A stretch of DNA of 64,000 nt from Rhodobacter sp. (GTDB taxonomy: Bacteria > Pseudomonadota > Alphaproteobacteria > Rhodobacterales > Rhodobacteraceae): positions 48,172 through 112,171 of the forward strand of contig JACKKE010000012.1 in NCBI GenBank assembly GCA_020637595.1. Direction: 5' to 3'. Shown in pieces: positions 62,942 to 64,000 of the stretch. Under the pieces are notes generated by a model. It searched no databases. It saw only the letters and a list, made by a program, of their open reading frames with translations, and was not told where the DNA came from. Within the stretch, counting starts at the first letter, position 1; the number at the start of each line of letters is the position of its first letter. The position numbers were made by a program, and so were the translations under genes.

Positions 62942-64000
62942 ATGACAGACAAGATTTCGGCGTCCGAGCTGCTCCTCAGCGTCTACTCGACGGTCACGAG
63001 CGCCGACCACTGGACCCGCGCAATGGACGTCATGGCGGATCATATCGGCGCGCGCGCCGGTGCGCTGTCGATCCGGAACTTTGGTGGCACGCCCTGGGAT
63101 CTGTATTCGCTCAGCTCCATCTATATGGACATGGTGATTTCGGGCGAGGCCGAGTTTTACATCAACGAACTGAGCCATCACGAAGTCTCGGACTGGGACC
63201 ACATGGGCCGCTTGCCGATCGGTGCCATCGAGCGCGACGAGAACATGGTCGCCAGCCCCGACGATCTGGATCAACGCCCGGACTATGCCTTCATCCGTGA
63301 AAAGGTCGGCGTGCGGCGCCGGATCGGGTTTCCGCTGAACAAGAACCGGGGTTGGTTCGACGGCATGGCCTTCGGGTTTCACAAGGATCTGAGGCGCGTT
63401 CCGGATCAGGCCATCGACAGGCTGCGCCCGTTTGTCGTGCACCTGGCCAAGGCGGTCGAACTGGCGCGTCCGTTTCACATCCTCAAGCAGCGTTACGATG
63501 CCATTCTGTCGGTTCTGGATCGGATGTCGACCGGCCTCGTTCTGGTGCTGGAAACAGGCGCCATCGTTCTGACCAACCACGAGGCGCAACGGATCCTGTC
63601 GCTGTCGGATGGTCTGTCGCTGTCGCGGGAAAACATGCTCAGGGCGGGGGGAGCGACCTGCACCGCGGAACTGCACAGGCACATCCACGACATGGCCATG
63701 ACGACACAGGGGCGCGATGCGGCGGTGAACCGGCTGATGGTGCTGGACCGCCCCTCGGGTGCGCGGCCGTTCCTTCTCGAGGTGGCACCCCTGCGCGATT
63801 CCACCGATGAGCTGAATGTCGGGCTGTGCGGCGCGCTGGTTGTCATCATGGACCCCGACAACACCGCCGATTTCGACATTTCGAGTTTTGCGCAACTGCA
63901 TGAGCTGACCCCGGCCGAGGCACAGGTCTGCGCATTGCTGCTCGAGGGCAACCGGGCCGGCGATATCGCAGAGATCCGCAACACGCGGCTGTCGACGGCG
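62942..64000 (+). CDS. LuxR-type transcriptional regulator, truncated at the window edge
   Basis: The frame is open to the end of the window (353 residues seen). The last visible part is the start of a LuxR-type helix-turn-helix: LTPAEAQVCALLLEGNRAGD followed by IAEIRNTRLSTA, so only its second half is missing. The N-terminal 300 residues look like a sensory domain (WTRAMDVMADHIGARAGALS; LSVLDRMSTGLVLVLETGAI, a PAS-like stretch) rather than an acyl-homoserine lactone domain. ATG 62942 follows GTGAAACAGGG. Its regulon is unknown; the dyad at 62811 is a candidate autoregulatory site. Confidence 0.83.
   Translation, partial: MTDKISASELLLSVYSTVTSADHWTRAMDVMADHIGARAGALSIRNFGGTPWDLYSLSSIYMDMVISGEAEFYINELSHHEVSDWDHMGRLPIGAIERDENMVASPDDLDQRPDYAFIREKVGVRRRIGFPLNKNRGWFDGMAFGFHKDLRRVPDQAIDRLRPFVVHLAKAVELARPFHILKQRYDAILSVLDRMSTGLVLVLETGAIVLTNHEAQRILSLSDGLSLSRENMLRAGGATCTAELHRHIHDMAMTTQGRDAAVNRLMVLDRPSGARPFLLEVAPLRDSTDELNVGLCGALVVIMDPDNTADFDISSFAQLHELTPAEAQVCALLLEGNRAGDIAEIRNTRLSTA

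Noticed and set aside
62825..63901. Open frame on the minus strand opposite the LuxR-type gene
   Set aside because: The plus-strand frame shows a LuxR-type helix-turn-helix; the minus frame has no domain.

Overview
The window looks like a piece of a GC-rich alphaproteobacterial chromosome, most likely family Rhodobacteraceae. The indications are a phosphatidylcholine synthase with the Pcs-type spacing of its catalytic motif, a plant-type glutamate-cysteine ligase, the order uvrC-pgsA-moaD-moaE, a GAAC-N7-GAAC (alphaproteobacterial LexA) site before recA, a TTAA-N7-TTAA (CtrA) site before a diguanylate cyclase, and intergenic repeats beginning with an AGGATATTT / CAAAGATG block. The content is mainly housekeeping. 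I see no prophage, insertion sequence, CRISPR array or plasmid functions.

Layout. 1-11000: end of an unidentified gene, a glutamine synthetase-like enzyme, YgfZ, a tyrosine phosphatase-like protein, a class V aminotransferase, a DUF3592 membrane protein, an orphan molybdenum hydroxylase large subunit, a HisC-like aminotransferase, a broken DUF305 gene, a PaaI-like thioesterase, a methyltransferase and a small secreted protein. 11000-19100: PriA, transaldolase, DUF484, XerC, phosphatidylcholine synthase, a DMT exporter with a divergent LysR regulator, and Ogt. 19100-31400: IleS, a MarR regulator, YqgE, a DsbD-like periplasmic protein, an RND efflux pair, MoaB, a LysE exporter and a uracil-DNA glycosylase. 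31500-40800: PyrB, a PH-like membrane protein, an S49 peptidase coupled to a 61-residue zinc-ribbon microprotein, a Ca/Na antiporter, a pteridine-reductase-like SDR, UvrC, PgsA, MoaD, MoaE and two envelope proteins. 40800-53500: an OmpA/BON protein, UbiA, RsmE, a GNAT enzyme, GshA, a DEAD-box helicase, a GGDEF protein, two small secreted proteins, PrfC, and LysE with an Lrp regulator. 53500-64000: tRNA-Gly(TCC), RecA, AlaS, a DUF1330 protein, the ferritin-VIT iron exporter MbfA, FabI, FabB, two paralogous secreted proteins and a truncated LuxR-type regulator.

How the parts connect. MoaB, MoaD and MoaE make molybdopterin, which the orphan CoxL-like hydroxylase would need. UvrC, RecA, the UDG, Ogt and PriA form a scattered repair set, and only recA shows a clear LexA site. 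PgsA, Pcs, FabB and FabI serve membrane lipid synthesis. Several short transcription units have touching or overlapping genes (DUF484-xerC, lrp-lysE, udg-lysE, S49-microprotein-antiporter, pgsA-moaD-moaE, fabB-fabI).

The strongest unexplained signals are non-coding. First, a dispersed 130-170 nt intergenic element has a conserved 30-nt head followed by four consecutive short hairpins. Their stems change together between copies (1549-1717, 9798-9933, 31390-31528), and shorter variants lie at 9661-9784 and 58276-58371. Second, an identical GAACC-N16-CGAC(T/A)GACGG promoter-like motif precedes two unrelated-looking small secreted protein genes (15721 and 50179), suggesting a small regulon under an alternative sigma factor. 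Third, the GGDEF gene carries a perfect CtrA-type site and a second dyad. Fourth, a 10-bp perfect inverted repeat precedes the LuxR-type gene at the right edge.
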